From: Buchananella felis
GTDB taxonomy: Bacteria; Actinomycetota; Actinomycetes; Actinomycetales; Actinomycetaceae
Assembly (NCBI RefSeq): GCF_041380015.1
Contig: NZ_CP159978.1
Length of the DNA: 64,000 bases
Strand: one strand, 5' to 3'
Part shown: one piece after another, positions 26,665 to 33,778 of the stretch
Numbering within the stretch: the stretch's first letter is position 1
Layout: each line of letters starts with the position of its first letter
Program-made: the position numbers and the translations under genes
Notes under the pieces: generated by a model
What the model was told of the DNA's origin: nothing
What the model saw: the letters and a program-made list of their open reading frames with translations, nothing else
The model's database searches: none

Positions 26665-27945
26665 GTGGCTACCATTCTCGCTATCGGCGGCCGTGAGATT
26701 CTCGACTCGCGCGGCAACCCCACTGTTGAGGTCGAGGTAATCCTTGACGACGGCACGATGGCTCGCGCCGCCGTCCCCTCCGGCGCTTCCACCGGTGCTT
26801 TCGAGGCCGTTGAGCGTCGCGACGGCGAGGCCCGCTACGGCGGCAAGGGCGTGCAGGGCGCTGTCGATGCTGTTGACGACATCATCGCCCCCGAGCTCGT
26901 TGGCTTCGAGGCCTCCGAGCAGCGTCTGATCGACGAGACCCTGATCGAGCTGGACGGCACCCCGAACAAGTCCAAGCTGGGCGCCAACGCCATCCTCGGT
27001 GTCTCCCTGGCCGTGGCCAAGGCCGCTGCCGACTCCGCCGGCCTGCCGCTGTTCCGCTACCTCGGTGGCCCGAACGCCCGCGTGCTGCCGGTCCCCATGA
27101 TGAACATCCTCAACGGTGGTTCTCACGCAGACTCCAACGTTGACATCCAGGAGTTCATGATCGCCCCCGTGGGCGCCCCGACCTTCAAGGAGTCCCTGCG
27201 CTGGGGCGCCGAGGTCTACCACGCCCTCAAGGCCGTCCTGAAGGGCCGTGGCCTGGCCACGGGCCTGGGCGACGAGGGTGGCTTCGCCCCCAACCTCGAC
27301 TCCAACCGCGCTGCGCTGGAGCTGATCGTTGAGGCCATCGAGAAGACCGGCCTGAAGGCTGGCGACGACGTGGCCCTGGCCCTGGACGTCGCCTCCACCG
27401 AGTTCTTCAAGGACGGCGCCTACAACTTCGAGGGTGCCGCCCAGTCCACCGAGTACATGGTGGACTACTACACCAAGCTGATCGAGGACTTCCCGGTTGT
27501 CTCCATCGAGGACCCGCTGTCCGAGGACGAGTGGGACGCCTGGAAGGCCCTGACCGTCGCCGTCGGCGACAAGGTGCAGCTGGTGGGTGACGACCTGTTC
27601 GTGACCAACCCGGAGCGCCTGGCTCGCGGTATCCGCGAGGGCATCGCCAACGCCCTGCTGGTCAAGGTCAACCAGATCGGCTCCCTGTCCGAGACCCTGG
27701 AGGCCGTGGAGAACGCCCACCGTGCGGGCTTCGCCTCCATGACCTCTCACCGTTCCGGCGAGACCGAGGACACCACCATCGCCGACCTGGCCGTTGCCAC
27801 CAACTCCGGCCAGATCAAGACCGGTGCCCCGGCCCGCGGCGAGCGCGTGAACAAGTACAACCAGCTGCTGCGCATCGAGGACGAGCTGGACGACGCCGCC
27901 GTTTACGCCGGTCGTTCCGCCTTCCCGCGTCGCTACGGTCGCTGA
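26665..27945 (+). CDS. eno: enolase
   Basis: A 426-residue enzyme interconverting 2-phosphoglycerate and phosphoenolpyruvate in glycolysis. The N terminus ATILAIGGREILDSRGNPTVE, the GGSHADSNVDIQEFMI loop, metal ligands in ALDVASTEF, SIEDPLSEDEW and VGDDLFVTN, and the LVKVNQIGS and SHRSGETEDTTIADL segments are all present. The start is GTG with AAGGAG upstream; an overlapping ATG two bases earlier is out of frame. Complete, with its own terminator, so probably monocistronic. Confidence 0.99.
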   Translation: MATILAIGGREILDSRGNPTVEVEVILDDGTMARAAVPSGASTGAFEAVERRDGEARYGGKGVQGAVDAVDDIIAPELVGFEASEQRLIDETLIELDGTPNKSKLGANAILGVSLAVAKAAADSAGLPLFRYLGGPNARVLPVPMMNILNGGSHADSNVDIQEFMIAPVGAPTFKESLRWGAEVYHALKAVLKGRGLATGLGDEGGFAPNLDSNRAALELIVEAIEKTGLKAGDDVALALDVASTEFFKDGAYNFEGAAQSTEYMVDYYTKLIEDFPVVSIEDPLSEDEWDAWKALTVAVGDKVQLVGDDLFVTNPERLARGIREGIANALLVKVNQIGSLSETLEAVENAHRAGFASMTSHRSGETEDTTIADLAVATNSGQIKTGAPARGERVNKYNQLLRIEDELDDAAVYAGRSAFPRRYGR

Positions 27946-27977
27946 GGAAACCACTAGGCGCTAGCGTCTAGGGGCTC

Positions 27978-28011
27978 GGGCCCGCCACCTACAAGGGTGG
28001 CGGGCCCTTTT
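27978..28011 (+). terminator. rho-independent terminator after eno
   Basis: 12-bp perfect stem (27978-27989 with 27996-28007, GGGCCCGCCACC and complement), 6-nt loop, followed by TTTT. Confidence 0.92.
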
Positions 28012-28093
28012 CCGTTGCCGGCGATGCAGGCGGGGGCGCTGGTGGGGGAGGCGGGCGGAGCGTCGTCCCTGCCGGGGTAGCGGCTGCCGGGCA

Positions 28094-28210
28094 GGTTGGG
28101 CGCGGTGGTGGGTGGGGCGTCGGGCGTGGAGGGCGGTGCGCGGCGCGGGCGGGTTGGGCGCGGTGGTGGGTGGGGCGTCGGGCATTGAGGGCGGTGCGCG
28201 GCGCGGGCGG
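28094..28210. repeat. 58-bp direct repeat, two tandem copies
   Basis: GGTTGGGCGCGGTGGTGGGT... begins at 28094 and again at 28152; the copies differ mainly at GTG versus ATT in the middle. It lies between the eno terminator and the FtsB-like gene. Confidence 0.85.
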
Positions 28211-28278
28211 AGGGGTGAGGTATGCACAATTGGTGTGTTCGGCTTGGCCTGCCCGCCCGGGTAAGGGAGCATAGAGAC

Positions 28279-29382
28279 ATGCCCACAGCTCCGCGCCGCC
28301 CAGTCATGCCCCGTAACAGGGACCGCTCGGGCGCGTCGGCGTCGGCGCAGCAGCCGGGCGGGCAGCGGGCCGCACTCCCGCAGCGTCGAGCCTCGGCGCA
28401 GACCAGGCAGACCAGGCAGACCGGGGTGGCTGGGCAGACCGGGGTGGCTGGGCAGCGTCGGCCCGCAGTGCAGCCCGCCGCGCCCTCCCGGGGAGCGGGG
28501 CCGCAGCAGGAGACGCGGGCTCAGCGGGGGCTGGCCGCGCAGCAGCGGCCCACGGCCCAGCAGGGCGTGGCGGCCCAGCATGGCGCGCCGGCACAACAGG
28601 GCGCTCGGGGCGCGGTGCTGCACATGGGTACCACCAAGATCGACCGCACGCCGCCGACCGGTCTTGCCACGACGCGCACTGCCGGCTCCGCGGGCACCGG
28701 TCTTGCTGCGGCGCGGGGCACCGGTACGACGGTCGGCTCGGCCGCAGGACGCTCCAGGCAGCCCAGGCTCGGCGGCTATGGCGGTGGCGGGCGCGCGGCG
28801 GACCGCCCGGGGGCCCGCCCGGATAGGGGCACGGCCTACTCGGCGCGCCGCCGCCCGGACCGGCCCGGTTCGCGCCAGGCGGAGGAGGCGTGGCAGTCGA
28901 GCGGGCCGGAGACCGGCCCCACCGAGCAGGTGGCGCAGGAGAAGGCCATGTCCCGCCCGATGGCGGTGCTGTTCCTGGTGGCGTGCATGGTGGTGGCGGC
29001 GTTCATCGTGATGAGCCCGCTGCGCACTCTCATGGACCAGCGCGCGGAGCGCGCGGACCTGGTGGAGCAGATTGCGCAGGCCCAGGAACGCAACGAGAAG
29101 CTGCGCCAGGAGCTGGCCAAGTGGGAGGACCCGAACGTGGTGCGCCGGGAGGCGCGTGAGCGGCTCGGATTCGTCCAGCCGGGCGAGAAGGTCTACATTG
29201 TCACGGACTCTTCGGTAGCCCAGCCGGGCCCGAGCGAGACCGAGGATCCCGCGCTTCGGCCCGTTATCGAGCCGGACTCGTGGGTGCGCACGCTGTGGCA
29301 GGGCCAGGCGCCCAGCTCGATCCCGCTGCGGGATCAGCCCACGGCCCCGCCCGGAATCATCAAGCAAGACGGAGAAAAATGA
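28279..29382 (+). CDS. septum formation initiator family protein (FtsB/DivIC-like)
   Basis: A 367-residue cell-division protein in which the first about 225 residues are a Gln/Ala/Pro/Arg-rich, probably disordered cytoplasmic region with short tandem repeats (TRQTRQTGVAGQTGVAGQ). One membrane helix (AVLFLVACMVVAAFIVM) follows, then an extracytoplasmic coiled coil (RAERADLVEQIAQAQERNEK) and the family segment REARERLGFVQPGEKVYIV. This is the FtsB/DivIC arrangement; such proteins work with FtsL and FtsQ at the septum. The ATG at 28279 has GGGAG upstream; one at 28222 would add 19 unrelated residues. The eno-divIC-DUF501-ppx order is conserved in actinobacteria. The TGA overlaps the next ATG. 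Confidence 0.9.
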   Translation: MPTAPRRPVMPRNRDRSGASASAQQPGGQRAALPQRRASAQTRQTRQTGVAGQTGVAGQRRPAVQPAAPSRGAGPQQETRAQRGLAAQQRPTAQQGVAAQHGAPAQQGARGAVLHMGTTKIDRTPPTGLATTRTAGSAGTGLAAARGTGTTVGSAAGRSRQPRLGGYGGGGRAADRPGARPDRGTAYSARRRPDRPGSRQAEEAWQSSGPETGPTEQVAQEKAMSRPMAVLFLVACMVVAAFIVMSPLRTLMDQRAERADLVEQIAQAQERNEKLRQELAKWEDPNVVRREARERLGFVQPGEKVYIVTDSSVAQPGPSETEDPALRPVIEPDSWVRTLWQGQAPSSIPLRDQPTAPPGIIKQDGEK

Positions 29383-29921
29383 GCCAGGAAACGCCCACCC
29401 CCACGCCCGCTAACGTCCCGGCAGAGCAGCAGGTGAGCGAGGCCGATATTCAGGCGCTGGCTGAGCAGCTGGGCCGCCCGCCGCGCGGGGTGCACTCGAT
29501 CGCGGCGCGCTGCGTGTGTGGCCGCCCGGCGGTGGTGCGCACGCTGCCGCGCCTGGACGACGGCACGCCGTTCCCCACCACGCTCTACCTGACCCACCCG
29601 GGCGCGGTGAAGGCGATGAGCACGCTCGAGGCCGAGCACACCATGGAGGAGCTGAAGGCCGAGCTGGCGCAGAGCGAGGAGATGCGCGCCGCCTACGAGC
29701 GCGCGCACGCCGCCTACCTGGCCGACCGGGCCGCGCTGGGCGAAGTCCCGGAGATCGCGGGGGTGAGCGCCGGCGGCATGCCCACGCGCATCAAGTGTCT
29801 GCACGCCCTGGCTGGGCACGCGCTGGCGGCGGGCGAGGGCGTCAACCCGGTGGGTGACCGGGCGCTGCAGATCGCCCAGGAGCGCGGTCTGTGGGATAAG
29901 TCCAAGTGCTCGTGTGAATGA
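29379..29921 (+). CDS. DUF501 domain-containing protein
   Basis: A 180-residue protein of the DUF501 family, function unknown. Recognisable stretches are EQLGRPPRGVHSIAARCVCGRPAVV near residue 30, LPRLDDGTPFPTTLYLTHP, and GVSAGGMPTRIKCLHALAGHALA with GEGVNPVGD. Cysteines in CVCG and near the C terminus (KCSCE) could bind metal, which is inference. It overlaps the FtsB-like gene by four bases and precedes ppx, the standard actinobacterial context. Confidence 0.92.
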   Translation: MSQETPTPTPANVPAEQQVSEADIQALAEQLGRPPRGVHSIAARCVCGRPAVVRTLPRLDDGTPFPTTLYLTHPGAVKAMSTLEAEHTMEELKAELAQSEEMRAAYERAHAAYLADRAALGEVPEIAGVSAGGMPTRIKCLHALAGHALAAGEGVNPVGDRALQIAQERGLWDKSKCSCE

Positions 29922-29951
29922 ACGTAAGTGGTAGGTGGCAGCATTGTTCGC

Positions 29952-31019
29952 ATGACCCGAATTGCTGCCATCGACTGTGGAACTAACTCCATCCGCCTGC
30001 TCGTCTCCGAGGTTGGGGCTTCCGGCCGCCTGACCGACGTGTTGCGGGAGATGCGGATCGTGCGGTTGGGGCACGGCGTGGACGCGACGGGCATGCTGGA
30101 TCCTGCCGCCCTGGAGCGCACCTTTGCTGCGGCCAGTGACTACGGCGAGTTGATGCGCGGGCACGGCGTGGAGGCGGCGCGTTTTGTGGCCACCTCCGCT
30201 ACGCGCGACGCCGGCAACCGCGAGGTCTTCGTGGAGGGAATCCGTGCCGCCCTGGGCCTGGAGCCAGAGGTGATCAGCGGAGACGAGGAGGCCACGCTCT
30301 CCTTCACCGGCGCCCTGGTGGCGGTGGGCGGTGCCAGTGGTGGCGCTGGGGTGGACGACGCTTCCGCCCCGGCCGCCCCGCCCAGTCAGGCCGGACTGCT
30401 GGCTGGGGCCGGGGCGCGCGCCCAGGGCGAGCCGCAGCGCACCATCGTGGACATCGGCGGCGGCTCCACCGAGCTGGTGCGCGGCACGCGCGCCCCCGAG
30501 GCCGCCCTGAGCCTGGATATGGGCTGCGTGCGCATGACCGAGCGGCACCTGGCTGCGAGTCTGGACGCCGCCGGGCGGCCGAGCCCGGCGGCGGTGGAGG
30601 CCGCGCGCGCAGATGTGCGCGCCCTGCTGGCCCCGGCGCTGGAGAGCCTGCAGCTGGGGTTGACTGAGGAGCTGGTTGGTCTGGCGGGCTCGGTGACCAC
30701 CCTAACCGCGCACGCCCTGGGTCTTAGCCGCTACGACCGCTCCCGCATCAACGGTGCCCGCCTGAGCGTGGAGCAGGTGCTGGAGTCCTGTCAGGAGATG
30801 CTCGCCTCCACGCGCGCGCAGCGCGAGGCGATGGGCTTCATGCACCCGGCGCGCCTGGACGTGATCGGGGCGGGCGCGATCGTGTGGTCGGAGGTGGTGG
30901 GCGGCATCGCCCGGGCCGTGGCGGCGCGCGGCGGGCAGCTCACCCACGTGGTGACTTCTGAGCACGACATCCTGGACGGCATCGCCCTGTCCGTGGCCCA
31001 GCGCCTGACGGTGGCCTAG
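29952..31019 (+). CDS. ppx: Ppx/GppA-family exopolyphosphatase
   Basis: A 355-residue member of the actin-like ATPase fold phosphatases that hydrolyse polyphosphate or pppGpp. Motifs are AIDCGTNSIRLLV at the N terminus, VATSATRDAGNREVFVEGI, ISGDEEATLSFTGAL, VDIGGGSTELVRG and the C-terminal HPARLDVIGAGAIV. A Gly/Ala/Pro-rich insertion (about residues 126-160) between the two halves includes a minus-strand copy of the dispersed motif. The start at 29952 begins directly at the conserved fold; an upstream GTG at 29928 is the alternative. Closely spaced behind DUF501. Confidence 0.92.
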   Translation: MTRIAAIDCGTNSIRLLVSEVGASGRLTDVLREMRIVRLGHGVDATGMLDPAALERTFAAASDYGELMRGHGVEAARFVATSATRDAGNREVFVEGIRAALGLEPEVISGDEEATLSFTGALVAVGGASGGAGVDDASAPAAPPSQAGLLAGAGARAQGEPQRTIVDIGGGSTELVRGTRAPEAALSLDMGCVRMTERHLAASLDAAGRPSPAAVEAARADVRALLAPALESLQLGLTEELVGLAGSVTTLTAHALGLSRYDRSRINGARLSVEQVLESCQEMLASTRAQREAMGFMHPARLDVIGAGAIVWSEVVGGIARAVAARGGQLTHVVTSEHDILDGIALSVAQRLTVA

Positions 31020-31041
31020 CGGAGGCGCCCCAGGTTAAGGA

Positions 31042-31078
31042 GGTCGGGGTGGGCACGCACCGCGTGCCCACCCCGACC
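31042..31078. terminator. stem-loop terminator after ppx
   Basis: 17-bp perfect stem (31042-31058 with 31062-31078, GGTCGGGGTGGGCACGC and complement) with a 3-nt loop, then CTTCCTGG. Nearly the same hairpin ends nhaA at 31962-32000. Confidence 0.8.
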
Positions 31079-31251
31079 CTTCCTGGTTCCCTGCGCTGCC
31101 TACTCTGCGGGGGTCGGCCTCCCGCGTTTCCTCAGGGGGCGCGACGTTCCACCCGCCCATTTCCTCAGCGCCCGTCCCTGGAGTGAGCCCCGCGACCCGC
31201 GTGCCCCGGTGATCGCGGTGATCGAGGTGGGGACTGGACCCGGTCCGGCGG

Positions 31252-31325
31252 TGCGCAAACGATTGTGGGGTTACCCGGCCGGGTAACCCTCCGACCGGTT
31301 CACTGAGCCCTCGATCGCCTGCGCA
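31252..31325. repeat. R element, copy 2 (short form)
   Basis: 74 bp bounded by TGCGCAA (31252) and CTGCGCA (ending 31325). It keeps the opening TGCGCAAACGATTGTGGGG, the central palindrome GGTTACCCGGCCGGGTAACC, and one inverted unit ACCGGTTCACTGAGCCCTCG, but lacks the additional 20-bp units of the longer copies. Confidence 0.75.
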
Positions 31326-31350
31326 CTTCGCCACTTACGAGGCGCACCGG

Positions 31351-31882
31351 CGTCCAGCTCTGGCCCCCAAGCTCGCAAATGCTGCGACGGGGTACGTGTG
31401 ACCGCTTGGTGCCGTGGCACCGGCCGGTCGGATGTACCCCGACCGCACGCTTGTGCGCTCGGGGGCACCGAACCGCCACCGGGCCGCCACCGCCCGCCAC
31501 CGCCCGCCACCGCGCGTCGCCAGTGCCTCCTGGTGTGACCGTGGCGTCCAGCTTTGGCCCCCAAGCTCGCAAATGCTGCGACGGGGTACGTGTGACCGCT
31601 TGGTGCCGTGGCACCGGTCGGTCGGATGTACCCGGAGCGCACGCTTGTGCGCTCGGGGGCACCGAACCGCCACCGGGCCGCCACCGCCCGCCACCGCCCG
31701 CCACCGCCCGTCGCCAGTGCCTCCTGGTGTGACCGTGGCGTCCAGCTTTGGCCCCCAAGCTCGCAAATGCTGCGACGGGGTACGTGTGACCGCTTGGTGC
31801 CGTGGCACCGGTCGGTCGGATGTACCCGGAGCGCACGCTTGTGCGCTCGGGGGCACCGAACCGCCACCGGGCCGCCACCGAA
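31351..31882. repeat. 194-bp tandem repeat, 2.7 units, each with a 100-bp P element
   Basis: Units begin CGTCCAGCT(C/T)TGGCCCCC at 31351, 31545 and 31739, exactly 194 bp apart. The P element occupies 31365-31464, 31559-31658 and 31753-31852 and reads as five 20-bp units: CCCCAAGCTCGCAAATGCTG, CGACGGGGTACGTGTGACCG, a centre containing the palindrome GGTGCCGTGGCACC, then CGGTCGGATGTACCCCGACC and GCACGCTTGTGCGCTCGGGG, which are inverted counterparts of units 2 and 1. The rest of each block is a CCGCCACCG-type simple repeat. The third block breaks off near 31882. Confidence 0.9.
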
Positions 31883-31961
31883 CCGCCACCTGCACAGCGC
31901 CGGCCGGGCGGAAGCAAACCGGCCTTAAGTCCAGCGCCCTGGGCCGAGGAACGCCCCGACG

Positions 31962-32000
31962 AGGTTGGGGTGGGCACGCGCCGCGTGCCCACCCCAACCT
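31962..32000. terminator. stem-loop terminator after nhaA
   Basis: 18-bp perfect stem (31962-31979 with 31983-32000, AGGTTGGGGTGGGCACGC and complement), 3-nt loop. On the minus strand it lies 19 bases after the nhaA stop. Confidence 0.82.
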
Positions 32001-32018
32001 TTCCGGGTCCTCCGCGCG

Positions 32019-33419
32019 CTACTCTGCGGGGCCGTCCTCCCGCAGGTGGACCACGGCACGGTGGTGCACCAGGGCGCCACCCACCAGGGCGGAGACCAGG
32101 GAGCCGATGATGACGGCGATGGCCGCGTGGTCTGAGGCCACCGGCTCGGCGGGGAAGGCCAGGGAGGCGATCAGCAGGGAGACGGTGAAACCGATGCCGG
32201 AGAGCAGGCCGACCGCAGAGATGTCGCGCATGATGACGCCCTTGCCCAGTTGCAGCGGGGTGAACTTCAGCAGCAGCCAGACGGAACCGGCGATGCCGAT
32301 GAACTTGCCCAGGGGCAGGCCCAGGTAGACGCCGATGGCGACCGGGTCGGTGAGGGCCGCACCGACGCCCCCCTCGGTGCCGATCACGGTGACGCCGGCG
32401 GCGAAGAAGGCGAAGATGGGCAGGGCCAGGCCGGCGCTGAGCGGGGCGATGCGGTGGGCGATGGCGTGGGTGCGCCCGCCGTGGGGCAGGTCCGCGTCCA
32501 GGTCGGCGTGGCGGCGGGCTGGCACAACCAGGCCCAGCAGCACACCCGCGATCGTGGCGTGGATGCCGCTGCGGAAGACGAAGTACCAGGCCAGCACGGC
32601 CAGCGGGATGAGCAGCCAGCGGGCGAAGATGCGCTTGCGGGCCAGCACGCCGAAGACGAAGACGGCGGCCAGGGCGGCGCCGAAGTAGGCCAGGTTCAGC
32701 TCGGAGCTGTAGAAGACGGCGATGATGATGATCGCCAGGAGGTCGTCCACCACCGCCAGGGTGAGCAGGAAGGTGCGCACGCCGGAGGGCAGGCCCTTGC
32801 CCATGATGCCGAGCACCGCGACCGCGAAGGCGATGTCGGTGGCCGTGGGGATGGCCCACCCGTGCATGTGGTGGTCGCCGGTAAAGACCTGCGTGCCCCA
32901 GTAGATGACGGCCGGGCCCACCATGCCGAAGGCGGCGGCGATCATCGGCAGGGCCGCCTGCCTGATGTCGCGCAGCGCCCCCACCGAGAACTCGGTCTTC
33001 AACTCCAGACCCACGATGAAGAAGAAGATGGCCAGCAGGCCGTCGGCGGCCCAGTGCTCCAGGGACAGGTTGATGCCCCACGAGGCGGGCCCCACGTGCA
33101 CGTCGGCCAGGTGGTGGTACCAGTGCTGGGCCGGGCTGTTGGCGAGCACCAGGGCCAAAACGGCCGCGGCGATCACCAGCACGCCGGCGAAGGTCTCGTC
33201 GCGCAGCTTGCCGGGCACCACGTCGAACAGCGCACCGAACGCGGGGTGCTCGGAGATGCGGCGGGTGATCCGCTTGCGCAGGGACTTCTTGCGCCCGGAG
33301 TGGGGGTCGCGCGTCTTGCGCAGCGGCTTGCTAGCGCCGTGCGCGCTCTGGGGGTGGGAGGCCCGGGGCTTCCGCTGCGAAGACCTGCTGGTTGGCTTGG
33401 TGGGCTTGCGCTTGCTCAT
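32019..33419 (-). CDS. nhaA: Na+/H+ antiporter NhaA
   Basis: A 466-residue membrane antiporter exchanging sodium for protons. Family features are DGLLAIFFFIVGLELKTEF, AIPTATDIAFAVAVLGIMGK and the aspartate pair in LAVVDDLLAIIIIAVFY, the ion-binding site in NhaA, then LPLGKFIGI and GIGFTVSLLIASLAF. The N terminus carries an unusual cytoplasmic tail of about 60 residues rich in Lys, Arg and Ser. The ATG at 33419 has GGAAGG upstream; the open frame runs on to 33596 only because it reads antisense through a tRNA. The last codons (HLREDGPAE) are partly duplicated at 31090-31127. Confidence 0.95.
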   Translation of the reverse strand: MSKRKPTKPTSRSSQRKPRASHPQSAHGASKPLRKTRDPHSGRKKSLRKRITRRISEHPAFGALFDVVPGKLRDETFAGVLVIAAAVLALVLANSPAQHWYHHLADVHVGPASWGINLSLEHWAADGLLAIFFFIVGLELKTEFSVGALRDIRQAALPMIAAAFGMVGPAVIYWGTQVFTGDHHMHGWAIPTATDIAFAVAVLGIMGKGLPSGVRTFLLTLAVVDDLLAIIIIAVFYSSELNLAYFGAALAAVFVFGVLARKRIFARWLLIPLAVLAWYFVFRSGIHATIAGVLLGLVVPARRHADLDADLPHGGRTHAIAHRIAPLSAGLALPIFAFFAAGVTVIGTEGGVGAALTDPVAIGVYLGLPLGKFIGIAGSVWLLLKFTPLQLGKGVIMRDISAVGLLSGIGFTVSLLIASLAFPAEPVASDHAAIAVIIGSLVSALVGGALVHHRAVVHLREDGPAE

Positions 33420-33459
33420 TACTATCCTTCCCGGGCTTCCTCTAAGATAGAGGGCCGCA

Positions 33460-33533
33460 GCCTCCATGGCCCAATTGGCAGAGGCAACCGACTTAAAATC
33501 GGTGTGTTGTGGGTTCGAGTCCCACTGGAGGCA
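33460..33533 (+). tRNA. tRNA with anticodon TAA (nominally Leu) but class I variable loop
   Basis: Acceptor GCCTCCA/TGGAGGC, 3-bp D-stem GCC/GGC, anticodon stem ACCGA/TCGGT with loop CTTAAAA (anticodon TAA at 33494-33496), variable loop of only five bases (GTGTT), T-stem GTGGG/CCCAC with loop TTCGAGT, discriminator A; CCA is not encoded. The anticodon predicts leucine, yet leucine tRNAs normally have a long variable arm. The body also resembles actinobacterial tRNA-Lys. All stems pair, so it looks functional; its charging is uncertain. Confidence 0.85.
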
Positions 33534-33536
33534 CCC

Positions 33537-33574
33537 ACCCCTATTCCCGGCAGGGGGTAGGGGTTTTGCTTTTG
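33537..33574 (+). terminator. terminator after the TAA tRNA
   Basis: 12-bp stem (33537-33548 with 33553-33564, ACCCCTATTCCC against GGGGGTAGGGGT, two G-T pairs), GGCA loop, followed by TTTTGCTTTT. Confidence 0.88.
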
Positions 33575-33633
33575 ACTGGGGGCTGCGCTCGCGCATCTAG
33601 GTTAAGCGCATTCGGCCACCCATTTTGCCATTG

Positions 33634-33653
33634 GAAAGGACGAAAGTCCTTTC
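33634..33653. terminator. small stem-loop between the tRNA and the DUF1846 gene
   Basis: 8-bp stem GAAAGGAC/GTCCTTTC with a GAAA tetraloop. On the minus strand it lies downstream of the DUF1846 gene and could end its transcript, but there is no T run and the distance is about 125 bp. Confidence 0.4.
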
Positions 33654-33778
33654 GTGGGCGCCGCGCTCTTCCTCACCGTTTCCTCGGCAGGCCCCCACCC
33701 CGAAGCTTCCGGGCGCCAGCCGCGCGCGCCCAATGCCAGCCACGGCGGGGCTACGCGCCGGCTCGGCCGGCTTGCGGT

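Larger units (their letters stand above)
27946..28278. other. intergenic region between eno and the FtsB-like gene
   Basis: About 330 bp. It contains the eno terminator, one copy of the dispersed motif (28050-28073) and two copies of a 58-bp direct repeat. GTATGCACAATTG near 28219 is the only AT-rich spot and may belong to a promoter. No gene is seen. Confidence 0.7.
31020..32018. other. repeat island between converging ppx and nhaA
   Basis: About 1 kb with no believable gene. From left to right: a hairpin terminator (31042-31078) within an approximately 90-bp stretch that resembles the end of nhaA plus its terminator; R element copy 2 (31252-31325); three tandem 194-bp blocks each holding a 100-bp P element; then the nhaA terminator (31962-32000). 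Long open frames across the tandem blocks merely reflect the repeat. Confidence 0.8.

Noticed and set aside
31300..33081. 593-residue minus-strand frame across the 194-bp repeats and nhaA
   Set aside because: The translation repeats with the DNA period and then runs out of frame through nhaA; no start signal or domain.
33420..33596. N-terminal extension of nhaA
   Set aside because: The extension reads antisense through the TAA tRNA (33460-33533) and its upstream region; the ATG at 33419 has a ribosome binding site and homologous start.
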